A stretch of 64,000 nt of DNA from JBFWNG01 sp050251195 (lineage in GTDB: Bacteria; Bdellovibrionota_B; Oligoflexia; Oligoflexales; Oligoflexaceae): positions 1 to 64,000 of the forward strand of contig JBFWNG010000017.1 of the NCBI GenBank assembly GCA_050251195.1, read 5' to 3'. The notes beneath the pieces were generated by a model. It was not told where the DNA came from and did not search any database. It saw only the letters and a list, made by a program, of their open reading frames with translations. How positions within the stretch are numbered: position 1 is the first letter of the stretch; every line of letters begins with the position of its first letter. Below are positions 17,696 to 26,456 of the stretch, in pieces. A program made the position numbers and the translations under genes.

Positions 17696-17711
17696 AGTTT
17701 ATATATGAACT
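17696..17711. promoter_or_regulatory. Recurring palindrome, copy 2
   Basis: AGTTTATATATGAACT lies between the divergent fatty-acid hydroxylase and TVP38-reductase genes, 93 bases before the latter's ATG. It differs from a perfect palindrome at one base and is identical to copy 4. Confidence 0.75.
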
Positions 17712-17804
17712 AATTTATGATATAGTCTGTTATCACAGGTGCGTATAGTTGGTGGAATCCGGGATAAACTGCTATCCCTGAGTATATGTTGAGGGGGAAT
17801 TCAT

Positions 17805-19955
17805 ATGAGCCGGTCGTTAGGAAAAATCTTGATGTTCGCAGTGATAGTCCTCTGTGCCGCATCATTTCTCTATTTCGATGTTGGCTCCTACCTCACTGTG
17901 AATTCTTTGAAAGAGCGGCAGGGAGAGTTCGCTGGTATGTACCAAGCGAACCCCTTCGTGACGCTCATTGCCTACTTTGCCATCTATATCATCGCAACTG
18001 CGTTCTCATTTCCCGGCGCAACCGTTCTAACACTGGCAGGAGGAGCGCTGTTTGGATTTTGGACGGGTCTTTTTGTCGTTTCGTTTGCGAGCACAATCGG
18101 TGCGACGGCTGCATTTTGGATCGCGCGCTATTTCCTTCGTAACTTCGTCCAAAAGCGGTTTGGCGATCGGCTGGCGACACTCAATTCGGGGATCGAACGC
18201 GACGGCGCTTTTTATCTTTTCACTCTCCGGTTAGTCCCAGTTGTTCCCTTTTTTGTTATCAATCTCGGCATGGGTCTGACTTCGATTTCGACCCTTCGTT
18301 TTTTTGTCATCAGCCAAGTCGGAATGCTACTCGGTACTGCGGTCTACGTGAACGCTGGCACTCAGCTGGCAAAGATCGATTCCTTAGCGGGTATATTGTC
18401 ACCTGCAATGATCGCGTCGTTTGCGCTACTGGGAATTTTTCCGATTGCTGCAAAAAAGCTGCTGGAAGGTTTGAAGGCCCGCAAAGCGATGCGTGGTTTT
18501 AAAAAGCCGAGGGCATTTGATTACAATGTGGTGGTGATCGGCGCAGGCTCTGGCGGCTTGGTTGCGTCTTACATTGCGGCGGCGGTGAAAGCCAAAGTGG
18601 CACTCGTCGAAAAGCATAAGATGGGAGGCGACTGCCTGAATACCGGTTGTGTCCCGAGCAAAGCGCTGATCAAGTCAGCAAAAACAGCTGCCTTGGCGCG
18701 AAAAGCGGCTGATCTGGGTATGCGAAAAATTGACGTGCAATTCGATTTTGCCGAGGTGATGGAGCGCGTCCAGCGGGTAATCGCCAAAATCGAACCGCAT
18801 GATTCAAAAGAGCGCTATGAGAGTCTCGGCGTCGAATGTGTCACAGGAGAGGCTCGCATTAGATCCCCATTTGAAGTCGAGGTCGGAGCGCGGATTCTGA
18901 CCACCAAGAACATTATTATAGCGACGGGCGGCAGACCTCTGGTGCCGAAGATTCCGGGGATCGAAGAGGTAGGCTACCGGACATCAGACAATATTTGGGA
19001 GATTCGAAAGAGACCAGAGCGCCTCCTCGTCTTGGGGGGCGGTCCTATCGGCTGTGAGCTCGCGCAATCGTTTCAACGTCTTGGCTCAAAAGTGTTTTTA
19101 GTCGAAATGGCCCCACGGCTACTCGGCAGAGAAGATGCCGAGGTGTCTAGTCTTGTTCAGAAAAAATTCGTCGAAGAAGGTGTTGAAGTTCTCGTCAAGC
19201 ATAAGGCGACCGAGTTTTTCGCGAAAAACGGACAAAAGTTCCTGCGCTGCGAACATGAAGGTGCGGTCCGCGAAATCGAGTTTGACGAGGTTCTCGTAGC
19301 ACTTGGAAGAAGTTCCAATGTGGAGGGATTCGGTGCCAAAGAGATGGGAATTCAACTTACTGATAGGGGCCGGATTGCTTCGGACAAATTTCTACGTACG
19401 AACATCCCTAATATCTTTGTTTGCGGGGACGTCACCGGGGATCTGCAATTTACGCACGTAGCTGCGCACGAGGCTTGGTATGCCGCGGTCAACGCTTTGT
19501 TCAGGCCTTGGAAGATGTTCGCAGCGGACTACCGAGTTATCCCAATGGTCACGTTCACCGATCCCGAGGTCGCTCGTGTCGGATTGAATGAGAGTGACGC
19601 CAAGGCTAAGGGGATTTCATACGAAGTGACCACGTATGGTATCGATGACCTCGATCGTGCCATTGCAGATGAAGAGGCTGAGGGATTTGTCAAAATACTT
19701 ACGGCCACCGGGAAGGATGAGATTCTTGGCGTAACAATAGTTGGAATTCACAGCGGAGATCTTCTCGCAGAGTTTGTTCTCGCAATGAAGTACAGGATTG
19801 GATTGAACAAGATCTTGGGAACGATCCACGCATATCCAACGCTGGCGGAGGCCAATAAGTACGCGGCTGGCGTTTGGAAGAGAAATCATGCGCCGCAGGG
19901 AATACTGCGTATGGTAGCTAAATATCACGCGTGGCGAAGAGGTAGTGGCTTTTGA
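17805..19955 (+). CDS. TVP38/TMEM64 membrane protein fused to mercuric-reductase-like flavoprotein
   Basis: A 716-residue fusion. The first 230 residues form a TVP38/TMEM64 (DedA-like) membrane domain with about six membrane segments. Residues 240-716 form a class I pyridine nucleotide-disulfide oxidoreductase. The FAD site is VVIGAGSGGLVASYIA, the redox pair is GGDCLNTGCVPSK (Cys at about 277 and 282), and the FAD-closing motif is NIFVCGDVTG. It lacks the C-terminal vicinal cysteines and the N-terminal HMA domain of true MerA, so Hg(II) reduction is doubtful. It heads a four-gene operon. GAGGGGG precedes the ATG. Fusions of this type are known, but their substrate is not clear to me. Confidence 0.85.
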   Translation: MSRSLGKILMFAVIVLCAASFLYFDVGSYLTVNSLKERQGEFAGMYQANPFVTLIAYFAIYIIATAFSFPGATVLTLAGGALFGFWTGLFVVSFASTIGATAAFWIARYFLRNFVQKRFGDRLATLNSGIERDGAFYLFTLRLVPVVPFFVINLGMGLTSISTLRFFVISQVGMLLGTAVYVNAGTQLAKIDSLAGILSPAMIASFALLGIFPIAAKKLLEGLKARKAMRGFKKPRAFDYNVVVIGAGSGGLVASYIAAAVKAKVALVEKHKMGGDCLNTGCVPSKALIKSAKTAALARKAADLGMRKIDVQFDFAEVMERVQRVIAKIEPHDSKERYESLGVECVTGEARIRSPFEVEVGARILTTKNIIIATGGRPLVPKIPGIEEVGYRTSDNIWEIRKRPERLLVLGGGPIGCELAQSFQRLGSKVFLVEMAPRLLGREDAEVSSLVQKKFVEEGVEVLVKHKATEFFAKNGQKFLRCEHEGAVREIEFDEVLVALGRSSNVEGFGAKEMGIQLTDRGRIASDKFLRTNIPNIFVCGDVTGDLQFTHVAAHEAWYAAVNALFRPWKMFAADYRVIPMVTFTDPEVARVGLNESDAKAKGISYEVTTYGIDDLDRAIADEEAEGFVKILTATGKDEILGVTIVGIHSGDLLAEFVLAMKYRIGLNKILGTIHAYPTLAEANKYAAGVWKRNHAPQGILRMVAKYHAWRRGSGF

Positions 19956-19997
19956 AGGAAAGTATCGAAAAAGATAGTGCTCGAAAGGAGTCTTGCT

Positions 19998-20807
19998 ATG
20001 AATTGGTTAGGTGATTCGTTGGCGGGTTTAGTGGCTAAAGCAGGTGTTGGCACACTTTTGATACTCAGCTTCGTGGCAAAGGCTGAGGCTTTTGATCACA
20101 GCCATCAAAAGTGGACGTCGGTTCTGTCCCAGTACCAAGTGAATGGTGAATTTAGGTATGGTGAATTGAAGGGTGAAGAAGCAAAGGGCGGGGAGTCTGG
20201 TTTCCGTCGGTATTTGGCAGAATTGAATGGGGTTTCTGGCAAAGCTTATGAAGAGTTTTCTCGTGCACAGAAAATGGCGTTCTTGATCAACGCCTACAAC
20301 GCGCTGACTGTGAAGCTGATTGTCGATCACTACCCAGTCAAGAGCATCAAGGACACTGGAACACTCTTCACAAAACCTTGGTCTATAAAATTCTTTGACT
20401 TGCTCGACGGCGCAATTAAATCGCTGGATCCGATAGAGCATGAGTACCTTAGGCCAAAATTTTCCGATTACAGAATCCACGCAGCCGTCAATTGTGCCTC
20501 TAAATCTTGTCCGGAATTGCGGGAAGATGCGTTCGTGCCGGAGAAGTTGGATGCGCAACTCGATGATCAAATGGGCAGATGGCTAACTGACCCCCATCGA
20601 AATCGAGTCGATCATGAGGATAAAACAATATTTTTATCAAAGATTTTTGATTGGTACGGAAAAGACTTTGAGTCTACCAAAGGAGGAGTCACTGCCATTT
20701 TGTTGAAACACGCGCCAGGATTATACAAAGACGCAGTTGCTCGCGGCTACGTGATCAAATTTCTGGACTATGACTGGGGTCTGAATGAACCAACGAAAAG
20801 AAAGTGA
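19998..20807 (+). CDS. Exported DUF547 protein
   Basis: A 269-residue protein with a signal peptide (cleavage near AKAEA) and a DUF547 domain. Typical motifs are AFLINAYNALTVKLI, RIHAAVNCASKSCPEL and FLSKIFDWYGKDF. The Asn/His/Cys arrangement resembles a cysteine-peptidase-like fold, but no reaction is established for the family. I chose the ATG at 19998 because GGAG lies 7 bases upstream. It follows the reductase fusion by 42 bases and overlaps the next gene by 23, so it belongs to that operon. Confidence 0.8.
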   Translation: MNWLGDSLAGLVAKAGVGTLLILSFVAKAEAFDHSHQKWTSVLSQYQVNGEFRYGELKGEEAKGGESGFRRYLAELNGVSGKAYEEFSRAQKMAFLINAYNALTVKLIVDHYPVKSIKDTGTLFTKPWSIKFFDLLDGAIKSLDPIEHEYLRPKFSDYRIHAAVNCASKSCPELREDAFVPEKLDAQLDDQMGRWLTDPHRNRVDHEDKTIFLSKIFDWYGKDFESTKGGVTAILLKHAPGLYKDAVARGYVIKFLDYDWGLNEPTKRK

Positions 20808-22197
20808 GTTGGTTTCAATTGGATCGAAATTGCATGACCTCATGCTCTATCTTAAGAGAGTTACGGCGCCGCCAGTTCACGGTGTGTCTGTTTCATCGAT
20901 AGAGAGACTTCTAGATGATGAAAAGAAAAAATCGGACATAATAATTAATTTTATCCAGATGGGACTCATCGCTTTTCTTGGGCTCCTATGGGTCATTGCG
21001 CCGACGGCGCAGAATCGCAAGGTCGATTCCGTTCAAGTTATGCCGTGGATCATCGCCAGCTATTTGTTGTTTCTTGCGTTTAAGCAGTATTGGTGCCGTC
21101 GTGGTCATGCAGGGGAACGACTGCAAATTCTGACGACAGTCATAGAAACTGGTGGGTTGTTGGCGTTCATATGGTTTTTGCATGTGCAATACGGCGAGCC
21201 AGCGGGGTTCTCGCTCAGAGTACCTACTTATGCATACCTGTTTGTCTTTGTCTGCCTTCAAGCAATCCGTTTTGAAGCGCGACCCATTTTAATAGCGGGA
21301 TCAGTTGCGGCAATTGGCTGGATGGCGCTAACGATTGCCGTGATAGCGAGCGGCGAGGTCGCGATTACACGCTCCTTCAGCGACTATGTGGATTCGGGCA
21401 CCGTTCTGGTTGGTGCTGAAGTAGAGAAGGTTCTCTTGTTTGGTGTCGTGTCGGGAATCCTGGCGGTAGCGGCGGTGAGGGCTCGCTCCCTGATGCTTCG
21501 AGTCACTGACGAATTGCGAAAGTCGAGAGATCTTTCGCGGTTTTTCAGTCCAGATGTAGCGAAGATCATAACTGCGGGAGAGTCCGAGCTCAAGCCGGGC
21601 ACAGGAGTATTGCGAACCGCAGCAGTGCTCATGATAGATATTCGCGGGTATACCAAATTATCGACACTGATACCTCCTGACGAAGTCATTGCAATGCTTT
21701 CTGAGTACCAGCAACGAGTGACGCCTGTGGTATTTGCTAATGGCGGCTCTATTGATAAGTTTATCGGAGACGGTGTATTGGCTCATTTTGGCGCCACGCA
21801 AGTGTCGCCTACGTATGCAGCAGACTGTCTACGGTCCTCGATTCTAATTGTCGAGGCAATTGAGAAGTGGAACCATGAACTTATGAGGCGAGATCTTCCT
21901 CGTATTGAGGTCAATCTTGCTTGTGCAATCGGACCAGTTGTTTTCGGAACTGTCGGTGACATTGGTAGGTTGGAATTTACGATTATTGGCGAGGCTGTCA
22001 ATCTGTCAGCGAAACTTGAAGGGCATAATAAAACCATAGGCACGACTGCGGTTACGACGGTCAAAACTTTAGAGACGGCGAGGTTGCAAGGATTCTCTGG
22101 TGGCGAATCCTGGCAGATCAGAAAGTCTGACTCGGTATTGGGTTTGCCTCATAAAATCGACGTTGTCATTATCGACGATGGAGGAGGAACTCAGTGA
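20785..22197 (+). CDS. Membrane-bound class III adenylate/guanylate cyclase
   Basis: A 470-residue protein with about six membrane segments (residues 50-245) followed by a class III nucleotide cyclase domain (about 275-450). The metal-binding Asp are in LMIDIRGYTKLS and FIGDGVLAHFG, and Lys precedes in SIDKF. The substrate region reads GRLEFTIIGEAVNLSAKLE: the usual Asp-Tyr-Thr is Glu-Phe-Thr, and the transition-state Arg of the usual AARLE is Lys. The enzyme may therefore have altered specificity or weak activity. It makes cAMP or cGMP from the membrane. It overlaps both neighbours, so it is part of the operon. Confidence 0.85.
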   Translation: MNQRKESELVSIGSKLHDLMLYLKRVTAPPVHGVSVSSIERLLDDEKKKSDIIINFIQMGLIAFLGLLWVIAPTAQNRKVDSVQVMPWIIASYLLFLAFKQYWCRRGHAGERLQILTTVIETGGLLAFIWFLHVQYGEPAGFSLRVPTYAYLFVFVCLQAIRFEARPILIAGSVAAIGWMALTIAVIASGEVAITRSFSDYVDSGTVLVGAEVEKVLLFGVVSGILAVAAVRARSLMLRVTDELRKSRDLSRFFSPDVAKIITAGESELKPGTGVLRTAAVLMIDIRGYTKLSTLIPPDEVIAMLSEYQQRVTPVVFANGGSIDKFIGDGVLAHFGATQVSPTYAADCLRSSILIVEAIEKWNHELMRRDLPRIEVNLACAIGPVVFGTVGDIGRLEFTIIGEAVNLSAKLEGHNKTIGTTAVTTVKTLETARLQGFSGGESWQIRKSDSVLGLPHKIDVVIIDDGGGTQ

Positions 22198-22805
22198 TCG
22201 ATGGCCCGTTCAGGCGCTTTTTGCCGAAAATGACGGGGCCGCTAGTGCGACTGTATTCATTTTTTGGTCTTTCGCCCAACGCCATTTCAGTGGGATCTCT
22301 ATTGATGGCCTGCGTCGCAAGCTACTTTTGCGCACGTGGGGAGGCCTACTTTGCCATCATCTTTTGGTGGTTCGGAAGGCTATTTGATGGAACCGATGGG
22401 ATCTATGCCCGAGCGATATCACAAACAAGTGACTTTGGTGCATATCTGGATATCGTTTGTGACATGGCGTCGTATTCGGTCATGATACTTGGTTTTGCAT
22501 TGCTTCATCCTCAACTTCAGTTCATGTGGTCGATAATTCTCGTTCTATATGTGCTTTGCATTACAAGTGCACTCGCACTCGGTTCTTTAGAGCAGAAACT
22601 TGGGATTAGTTTGCGGGACAATCGAGGTTTGAGGTTGGGAGCTGGACTTGCCGAAGGCGGAGAAACCGGGATCGCATACACTCTGTTTCTTTTATTTCCG
22701 CACGTAATTGTGACGACGGGATACCTTTGGATAGGGATTTTGGGATTGACCGTGCTCGCACGAACTATCTTGGCCCGCCGAATTGTATCTACTCGGGCGA
22801 ATTAA
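22194..22805 (+). CDS. CDP-alcohol phosphatidyltransferase family protein
   Basis: A 203-residue membrane enzyme with the full CDP-alcohol phosphotransferase signature from FDGTDGIYAR to YLDIVCD (about residues 64-88), including all four Asp that hold the metal and CDP. About six membrane segments are seen. Such enzymes make phospholipid head groups. The acceptor alcohol cannot be told from sequence. It overlaps the cyclase stop by four bases (ATGA) and ends the operon. Confidence 0.85.
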   Translation: MIDGPFRRFLPKMTGPLVRLYSFFGLSPNAISVGSLLMACVASYFCARGEAYFAIIFWWFGRLFDGTDGIYARAISQTSDFGAYLDIVCDMASYSVMILGFALLHPQLQFMWSIILVLYVLCITSALALGSLEQKLGISLRDNRGLRLGAGLAEGGETGIAYTLFLLFPHVIVTTGYLWIGILGLTVLARTILARRIVSTRAN

Positions 22806-22916
22806 ATTGGTCGTCGACGTTTTGGTTGGTAATTTCCTAGGTTACACCTAATTCTGACGGTCCCCAGCGATTTAAACTCATGTAAGCCCTCAAGTTTAGG
22901 TGGTTTGTACCGATAT

Positions 22917-22932
22917 AGTTCACGTATAAACT
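22917..22932. promoter_or_regulatory. Recurring palindrome, copy 3
   Basis: AGTTCACGTATAAACT lies 25 bases before the ATG at 22957. It keeps the AGTT and AAACT ends of the consensus. It probably overlaps the core promoter of the haem lipoprotein gene. Confidence 0.65.
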
Positions 22933-22956
22933 ATTCTTTTCATATGGAGGACTACA

Positions 22957-24309
22957 ATGAAGAGGACACTTTTCGGCGCCCTAATTGCGTCGTGCATTGT
23001 GGTCGTCAATTGCAAGCCAATGGAAGCAAAAAAACAGCGCAGCGGCGGTGCGGAGGCTCAATCTTCAAGCAACCAGGGACCTGGGAAATTTGCCGCTGAT
23101 TTTAAACAAAATGGATTCTTCAGTCTCATGTCGGAGAAGATCCCTGGGAAGAGCCCGCACGGAAAAGTTAAGATCTGGTATTCGAATAATATTCGCTCGC
23201 TTATTGATCAAGGCTCGTTTGAAGCGCCAGTCGGGACGGTTTCTATTAAGGAGTTTGAGAACGAAGAAGGTACTGGTCTTGCGATTATGATCAAGAAGGA
23301 CCGCGGGTACGACGGAAAAAATCGCGATTGGTACTATGAGATGCGTGGTTCAAACGGCGAGCTGATGCAAGAACCCGCGCCTGGCAAGGTAGCGATGTGC
23401 ATCGGATGCCATTCGGCGGCTTCTGCGACTGATTATTTGGCGGGAACAAAGTTTGGCATCGATACTACACCAACAGTAAAGCCGACGAATGAGCCTCGAT
23501 CAGGCAATGGCCCTGGAAAATTTCTGACCGAGTTCAAGAATTCGGCTGAATTTTTCACCAATATGAAAACCCCGTATATGGGGACGAGTCCCCACAAGGA
23601 AGTTCAAATATGGTATTCAGCGAACGTGCGCGACTTGATCAAAAAATCTTCGTTTGCGGTTCCGCCTGGAACCGTATCGATTAAAGAGTTTAACAACGAC
23701 GGAAAAGCTGGTCATGATGGCGTTGCAGTGATGATCAAAAAGGAGCCTGGTTACGACTCAGAGAACAATGATTGGTACTATGAAATGCGTGATATGTACG
23801 GTGCCGTGATGAAAGATCCCGCCCCCGGAAAAATACAGATGTGTATCTCTTGTCATGCGGCAGGTAAAAGCACGGACTATCTTGCCGGGACAAAGTTAGA
23901 TTCTTCCACAAGTGGAAGTAAGGGACCGGGGAGTTTTGTGGCTGACTATGCGAGTTCCAGCCAGTTCTTTACCCAGATGAGTGGCGAAGTCGATGGTAAG
24001 AGCCCCCATGGCCGTGTTCAAATCTGGTATTCGGCAAACGTGAAAAGCCTTATCAGCTCATCTGGCTTCAAAGTTCCCGAAGGAACGGTCGCCGTAAAAC
24101 GATTTCATAACGCAGGTGGATCCGGTCTAGCTGTGATGGTTAAGAAGGCAGCTGGGTATGATTCAAGCGGCAATGACTGGTATTACGAAATGCGAGACAG
24201 CTATGGAAACGTGATGTCGGATCCGGCTCCAGGAAAAATAGAGATGTGTCGCTCTTGTCATGCTGCCGCTTCGGCGAAAGATTACTTGGCTGGAACGGGG
24301 ATTAAGTGA
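22957..24309 (+). CDS. Triple-domain cytochrome P460-like c-type lipoprotein
   Basis: A 450-residue protein with a lipobox (VVNC) and three tandem domains of about 140 residues. Each runs from a GPGKF/GPGSF start through IWYS.N and DWYYEMR to PAPGK..MC..CH. The three CxxCH motifs (CIGCH, CISCH, CRSCH; about residues 147, 295 and 431) bind covalent haem c. The layout resembles cytochrome P460 domains, where a lysine cross-link gives an oxidase that acts on hydroxylamine or NO-related compounds. It should be a periplasmic, lipid-anchored trihaem protein. GGAGG precedes the ATG and the palindrome is next to it. Confidence 0.8.
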   Translation: MKRTLFGALIASCIVVVNCKPMEAKKQRSGGAEAQSSSNQGPGKFAADFKQNGFFSLMSEKIPGKSPHGKVKIWYSNNIRSLIDQGSFEAPVGTVSIKEFENEEGTGLAIMIKKDRGYDGKNRDWYYEMRGSNGELMQEPAPGKVAMCIGCHSAASATDYLAGTKFGIDTTPTVKPTNEPRSGNGPGKFLTEFKNSAEFFTNMKTPYMGTSPHKEVQIWYSANVRDLIKKSSFAVPPGTVSIKEFNNDGKAGHDGVAVMIKKEPGYDSENNDWYYEMRDMYGAVMKDPAPGKIQMCISCHAAGKSTDYLAGTKLDSSTSGSKGPGSFVADYASSSQFFTQMSGEVDGKSPHGRVQIWYSANVKSLISSSGFKVPEGTVAVKRFHNAGGSGLAVMVKKAAGYDSSGNDWYYEMRDSYGNVMSDPAPGKIEMCRSCHAAASAKDYLAGTGIK

Positions 24310-24764
24310 TGGCTATGATCGCTATAAAAGTATTGGTGCAATTGACGTTGTCGCTGGTTGTCGCTTGCGCATTCACGGGGTGCAAACCTCTGGAGCCGGA
24401 GTACGTCAAGTACGATGGAGAGAATAAAAATCAAAGTACCGAGTCCTCGGGCGAGGGCGCAGAAAAGTCTCCCTCAGGTGATGGACAAAACACTCAATGT
24501 GATCTCTTTACGGCGTACAAAACTCATTTAAAAAGTGGGATCGATAATGTATGCAGCGGTTGCCATGCGTCCATCGCAAAATTAAGCTTAAAGAAGGGGG
24601 CTGATCAAAGTAACCATGACACGCTTCTTCAATATACAGGCGCTACATCGACCAAGTTGTTTGAAAAGGTGTCAAATGCTGGTGGGAGTCATCCTGGCGG
24701 CGATCAAAGCAGCGTTTTGCCGAATGCGAAGATCGATTCTTGGATCGGGGGGATGTGCGACTGA
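24309..24764 (+). CDS. Monohaem c-type lipoprotein
   Basis: A 151-residue protein with a lipobox (FTGC), a low-complexity Ser/Glu/Gly linker and one haem motif, CSGCH. The C-terminal NAKIDSWIGGMC resembles the end of cytochrome-c-like domains that act as electron acceptors. The start overlaps the stop of the triple P460-like gene, so they are co-translated. It may be the redox partner of that protein. A GTG one codon upstream is an alternative start. Confidence 0.7.
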   Translation: MAMIAIKVLVQLTLSLVVACAFTGCKPLEPEYVKYDGENKNQSTESSGEGAEKSPSGDGQNTQCDLFTAYKTHLKSGIDNVCSGCHASIAKLSLKKGADQSNHDTLLQYTGATSTKLFEKVSNAGGSHPGGDQSSVLPNAKIDSWIGGMCD

Positions 24765-24772
24765 GGGCGCTG

Positions 24773-26251
24773 TCAGAGAAAGAGATGGATCTGGCCTAAA
24801 ACTCTGCGAGCTTCTGTTTTCGACTCTTCTTCAGATTCATTCTCGCGTTGCTGGGTATTTATTTCGTATCCAATCGAGAAGTCACTTCCTTTGAAAGCGA
24901 AGAGGCGCGTGCCGAGGCGCATTTGGGTTCCGCTTCCGGGTGACAGATCTTCGGCGCGATTTGAACTTGCATAGTACGCATTGAGATAAAGCTGTCGCCA
25001 AATTGACAGATAACCATCAACTGATAATACCGCGCCTTTACGAAAATCTTGGTCGGAAACATCGGCGATGATCGACGCAACTTCTGTATTTAATGTTAGC
25101 GGACCTAGTTGTCCTCCTGTCGCTACGGATTGAATCTGCACCTGTCGGGTAGCGTTATTCTCAAGCTCAGCCTCGGTTTGCCAGATTGAATAGATGATAG
25201 AAGCTCCTAAGGTTACGAACCTTAATCCTGCATTGGCGGCTATGCCCTTTACCGGTTCACTTCCTGTACCCTGCATCTGAAGCTGTCGTTTGATAAGATG
25301 AACGTTTACGAACGGTACGTTCGGAGATGCACCAACAGAGACTGACTCAAACAAAAGAGTCTGAGAACGCCCGTTACCTTGGAGGGCATACGAAGCCATC
25401 CGTTGAGGCAGACTTGTGTGATCTGCATTCCAATTACCAACGAGTGGGAGGTAATACCCTCCCATAAGGTACGTTGCAAAGGGCAGATCGTCGACGAGTG
25501 CATACAAAGACCTGGTGCTTGCTTTAGTTAACGTATCTGAGTACCGCGATTCAGGAGACGGGCTTCCGAAAATCCTACCCTCGTAAACCAGGTGGAGTTT
25601 TCGATAGAATGGGCGAAGATGTGCACCGAAGTCAGCTGACATTAAAAAACTCTGCCAGCGTTTTGAGCTTGTTTTAGTATCGCCGGTCTCTTGCGAACTA
25701 TTCTCTTGCATAACTAGCCAGCGGATGTCAGCGCCTGCTTCTGCTGAGATCAAATCGGTTGTGCGATATGGATCACCCTTTGGGATTTGTGCGAAAAACT
25801 CTCTACGTGATTTTGCCGTCGTTTTGTAGGCGCCATCGCGGTTGTCAAAAGGTTTTTCGTTTGGGCTCGTTGCTTCAGAGAGTGCGAGTCTTGGTTCTTT
25901 TAAGGGTTCGGTATCTTCCTTTGAGTATGGTTGCTTAGAGTACGATGCAGGCGCTTTGTCGCGCCCGGAGGGGTCGACCACAAATGAACGTAACCATCGA
26001 GATTCGGTCCATTTCCCATATGAGCTACGCAAACCACCTCCGTTAGGGTTTACATGGCATCCTTGACACGCGAGAGTGCACCGGCGTTCCATGGGGGCAA
26101 GATTTTTTCTGCCAGGAGCGTGGCAACCGGCGCAATTCTGTGCAAATCGGTTTGAGAGCCAGGGTTCGGCTTTTGATATCTCGCAAAATAACAGCGCACC
26201 TAGAGCGCAGCATGTGACATGGGTCCAAATTGCTATTGAATTTATAGTCAC
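24773..26251 (-). CDS. Dihaem cytochrome fused to outer-membrane beta-barrel-like domain
   Basis: A 492-residue protein. A signal peptide (hydrophobic core CCALGALLF, cleavage near SKA) precedes two haem motifs, CAGCH and CQGCH (about residues 40-44 and 62-66). A Ser/Lys-rich linker follows. The last 320 residues alternate hydrophobic and polar residues with many aromatics (HLVYEGRIFG, YLNAYYASSNR, QIHLFL), like an outer-membrane barrel. The GTG at 26251 is the only sensible start just before the signal peptide; the frame stays open beyond the palindrome at 26365. A single-chain porin-cytochrome could move electrons across the outer membrane. The barrel assignment is inferred from the residue pattern. 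Confidence 0.65.
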   Translation of the reverse strand: MTINSIAIWTHVTCCALGALLFCEISKAEPWLSNRFAQNCAGCHAPGRKNLAPMERRCTLACQGCHVNPNGGGLRSSYGKWTESRWLRSFVVDPSGRDKAPASYSKQPYSKEDTEPLKEPRLALSEATSPNEKPFDNRDGAYKTTAKSRREFFAQIPKGDPYRTTDLISAEAGADIRWLVMQENSSQETGDTKTSSKRWQSFLMSADFGAHLRPFYRKLHLVYEGRIFGSPSPESRYSDTLTKASTRSLYALVDDLPFATYLMGGYYLPLVGNWNADHTSLPQRMASYALQGNGRSQTLLFESVSVGASPNVPFVNVHLIKRQLQMQGTGSEPVKGIAANAGLRFVTLGASIIYSIWQTEAELENNATRQVQIQSVATGGQLGPLTLNTEVASIIADVSDQDFRKGAVLSVDGYLSIWRQLYLNAYYASSNRAEDLSPGSGTQMRLGTRLFAFKGSDFSIGYEINTQQRENESEEESKTEARRVLGQIHLFL

Positions 26252-26364
26252 TGTGCATCTCTCTGGGGCGAGGAATTGCTCCACTTCTGAATTGAGGTGC
26301 CACGGTGGAACACGAACTTCTCCAAATGAATCTAGGATCTTGACGCCAGGGATCTCTTGATGAT

Positions 26365-26380
26365 AGTTTATATATGAACT
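26365..26380. promoter_or_regulatory. Recurring palindrome, copy 4
   Basis: AGTTTATATATGAACT, identical to copy 2, lies between the divergent dihaem-barrel gene and the double P460-like gene. Confidence 0.75.
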
Positions 26381-26456
26381 AAAGTCAAAATAAAACAGTG
26401 AATCCAAGAGGGTGCGTCCGCAATATTACGGGGCTCTTTTAGCTGGGAGGGTGTAA

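Noticed and set aside
17805..19955. Calling the flavoprotein fusion a mercuric reductase (MerA)
   Set aside because: The redox pair is present, but the C-terminal vicinal cysteines and HMA domain of MerA are missing, so only a MerA-like fold is supported.
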